This document shows, piece by piece, positions 5,021 through 5,261 of a stretch of 5,261 nucleotides of DNA. Below the pieces are notes generated by a model. That model worked only from the letters and a program-made list of their open reading frames with translations, did no database searches and was not told the DNA's origin. The DNA lies in NCBI GenBank assembly GCA_937900215.1, contig CALCFH010000420.1:1-5261 (forward strand), in the 5' to 3' direction. Each line of letters starts with the position of its first letter. Position 1 is the stretch's first letter. A program made the translations under genes and the position numbers. This DNA comes from an uncultured Cryomorphaceae bacterium (lineage in GTDB: Bacteria; Bacteroidota; Bacteroidia; Flavobacteriales; Schleiferiaceae).

Positions 5021-5261
5021 GCACTAAGACGTGCGAGCGAAGCTCTAAGAGGTCGGACTCGAGATCTAAGAGGCCGCAAAGAAGATCTAAGACAGAGAAA
5101 AGCGAATCTAAAAGCGTTGAAAGAAGATATAAATGAAATCACTCGACATCTAAAAGTGTTGAAAGAACATCTAAATGAAATTACTCGGCATCTAAAAGTG
5201 TGGGAAGAAGATCGAAATGAAATCACTAGGCATCGAAAAGTGCGGAAGGAAGATCGAAATG
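5021..5261 (+). other. Open heptad-coding frame inside the array, no start codon, runs off the window
   Basis: After a TGA at 5018-5020 this frame is open for 80 codons to the window end. Each 21-bp unit encodes one heptad. The best part reads HLKVLKE then HLNEITR (5147-5188), where Leu/Ile recur with 3-4-3-4 spacing, the a/d pattern of an amphipathic coiled coil. There is no ATG in frame; TTG (5117) and GTG (5156) exist but have no support as starts. Earlier units keep the same frame with G/D-[LI]-R-x-x-x-E heptads but are interrupted by stops in units 3, 8, 11, 12, 15, 16 and 17. It could be the edge of a coiled-coil gene extending right, a decayed one, or a by-product of a 21-bp period. 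Confidence 0.3.
5104..5261. repeat. 42-bp higher-order repeat at the distal end of the array
   Basis: From unit 22 on, two unit types strictly alternate. One carries TCTAAAAG-[CT]-G then a GAAGA-like end (units 22, 24, 26, 28). The other carries AAATGAAAT-[CT]-ACT (units 23, 25, 27, 29). Units two apart differ at three or four of 21 positions, while adjacent units differ at many more, so the amplified unit here is 42 bp. The core drifts from TCTAAA to TCGAAA in units 27-29, removing in-frame TAA triplets from one + frame as the array continues out of the window. Confidence 0.9.

Larger units (their letters stand above)
4663..5261. repeat. Tandem array of imperfect 21-bp repeats (28 full units plus a partial, continues past window)
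   Basis: Units start at 4663 and every 21 bases thereafter; the 29th, at 5251, is cut by the window end. All 28 complete units are exactly 21 bp, with no indel. A typical unit begins AGGTCTAAGA, has a variable middle, and ends in GAAGA or CTTG/CCTG/CTCG. The best conserved part is the core TCTAAGA at unit positions 4-10, an odd palindrome (TCT-A-AGA). It becomes TATAAGA in units 12, 14 and 15, TCTAAAA in units 22, 24 and 26, and TCGAAA in the last three. Substitution is high, so the repeats are old or under fixed-spacing selection. The period is 7 codons and also two turns of B-DNA. There are no unique spacers, so it is not a CRISPR array. No reading frame on either strand stays open throughout. 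It lies beyond the dismutase terminator and downstream of the nested inverted-repeat element; its function is unknown. Confidence 0.96.

Noticed and set aside
4975..5226. Minus-strand open frame of 83 codons in the array
   Set aside because: It is the antisense of a repeat with few TTA/CTA/TCA triplets in that phase. Its heptads (arginine, serine, phenylalanine, cysteine) resemble no fold, and the same frame is closed in units 5, 7, 11 and 15.
4663..5261. CRISPR-like array
   Set aside because: Units abut directly with no unique spacers, units are imperfect, the 21-bp period is too short, and no cas gene is present.

Overview
The window looks like chromosomal DNA of a member of the Bacteroidota, probably a Flavobacteriia-type marine or aquatic organism. 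The evidence is a C-terminal type IX secretion (T9SS) sorting domain, a SusA-like GH13 enzyme next to an SLC45-type sugar transporter, A-rich start regions without Shine-Dalgarno sequences, and moderate base composition. The exact genus cannot be read from the sequence.

Positions 2-3570 are an alpha-glucan (starch/maltodextrin) utilisation block. It begins with the C-terminal end of an MFS sugar transporter on the + strand. A GH13 neopullulanase/cyclomaltodextrinase-type amylase on the - strand follows, tail to tail with the transporter and only one base away. A secreted protein with three tandem CBM20/CBM48-like domains and a T9SS tail is transcribed divergently from the amylase across a 49-bp shared promoter region. 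A plausible division of labour is that the T9SS protein binds starch outside the cell or at its surface, the exported amylase cuts the imported oligosaccharides in the periplasm, and the MFS protein takes the products into the cytoplasm.

Positions 3571-4409 hold an independent housekeeping unit. A strong intrinsic terminator ends the binding-protein gene. A complete Mn-type superoxide dismutase gene follows, ending in its own terminator. The two terminators share a core.

Positions 4410-5261 contain no recognisable gene and are the most unusual part. A 160-bp element (4494-4653) contains several nested inverted repeats behind a possible Bacteroidota-type promoter, and could be a structured RNA. 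Ten bases after it begins a tandem array with a strict 21-bp period. There are 28 complete units from 4663 with no insertion or deletion although units differ widely in sequence, and the array runs off the window. Parts of it are organised as 42-bp dimers. One + frame gives heptads with leucine or isoleucine at a fixed place, and it is open from 5021 to the end with coiled-coil character, but it is broken by stops in earlier units. The array may be a decaying or diverging heptad-repeat gene, a helically phased DNA element, or a source of repeated RNA. I do not recognise it as a named family.
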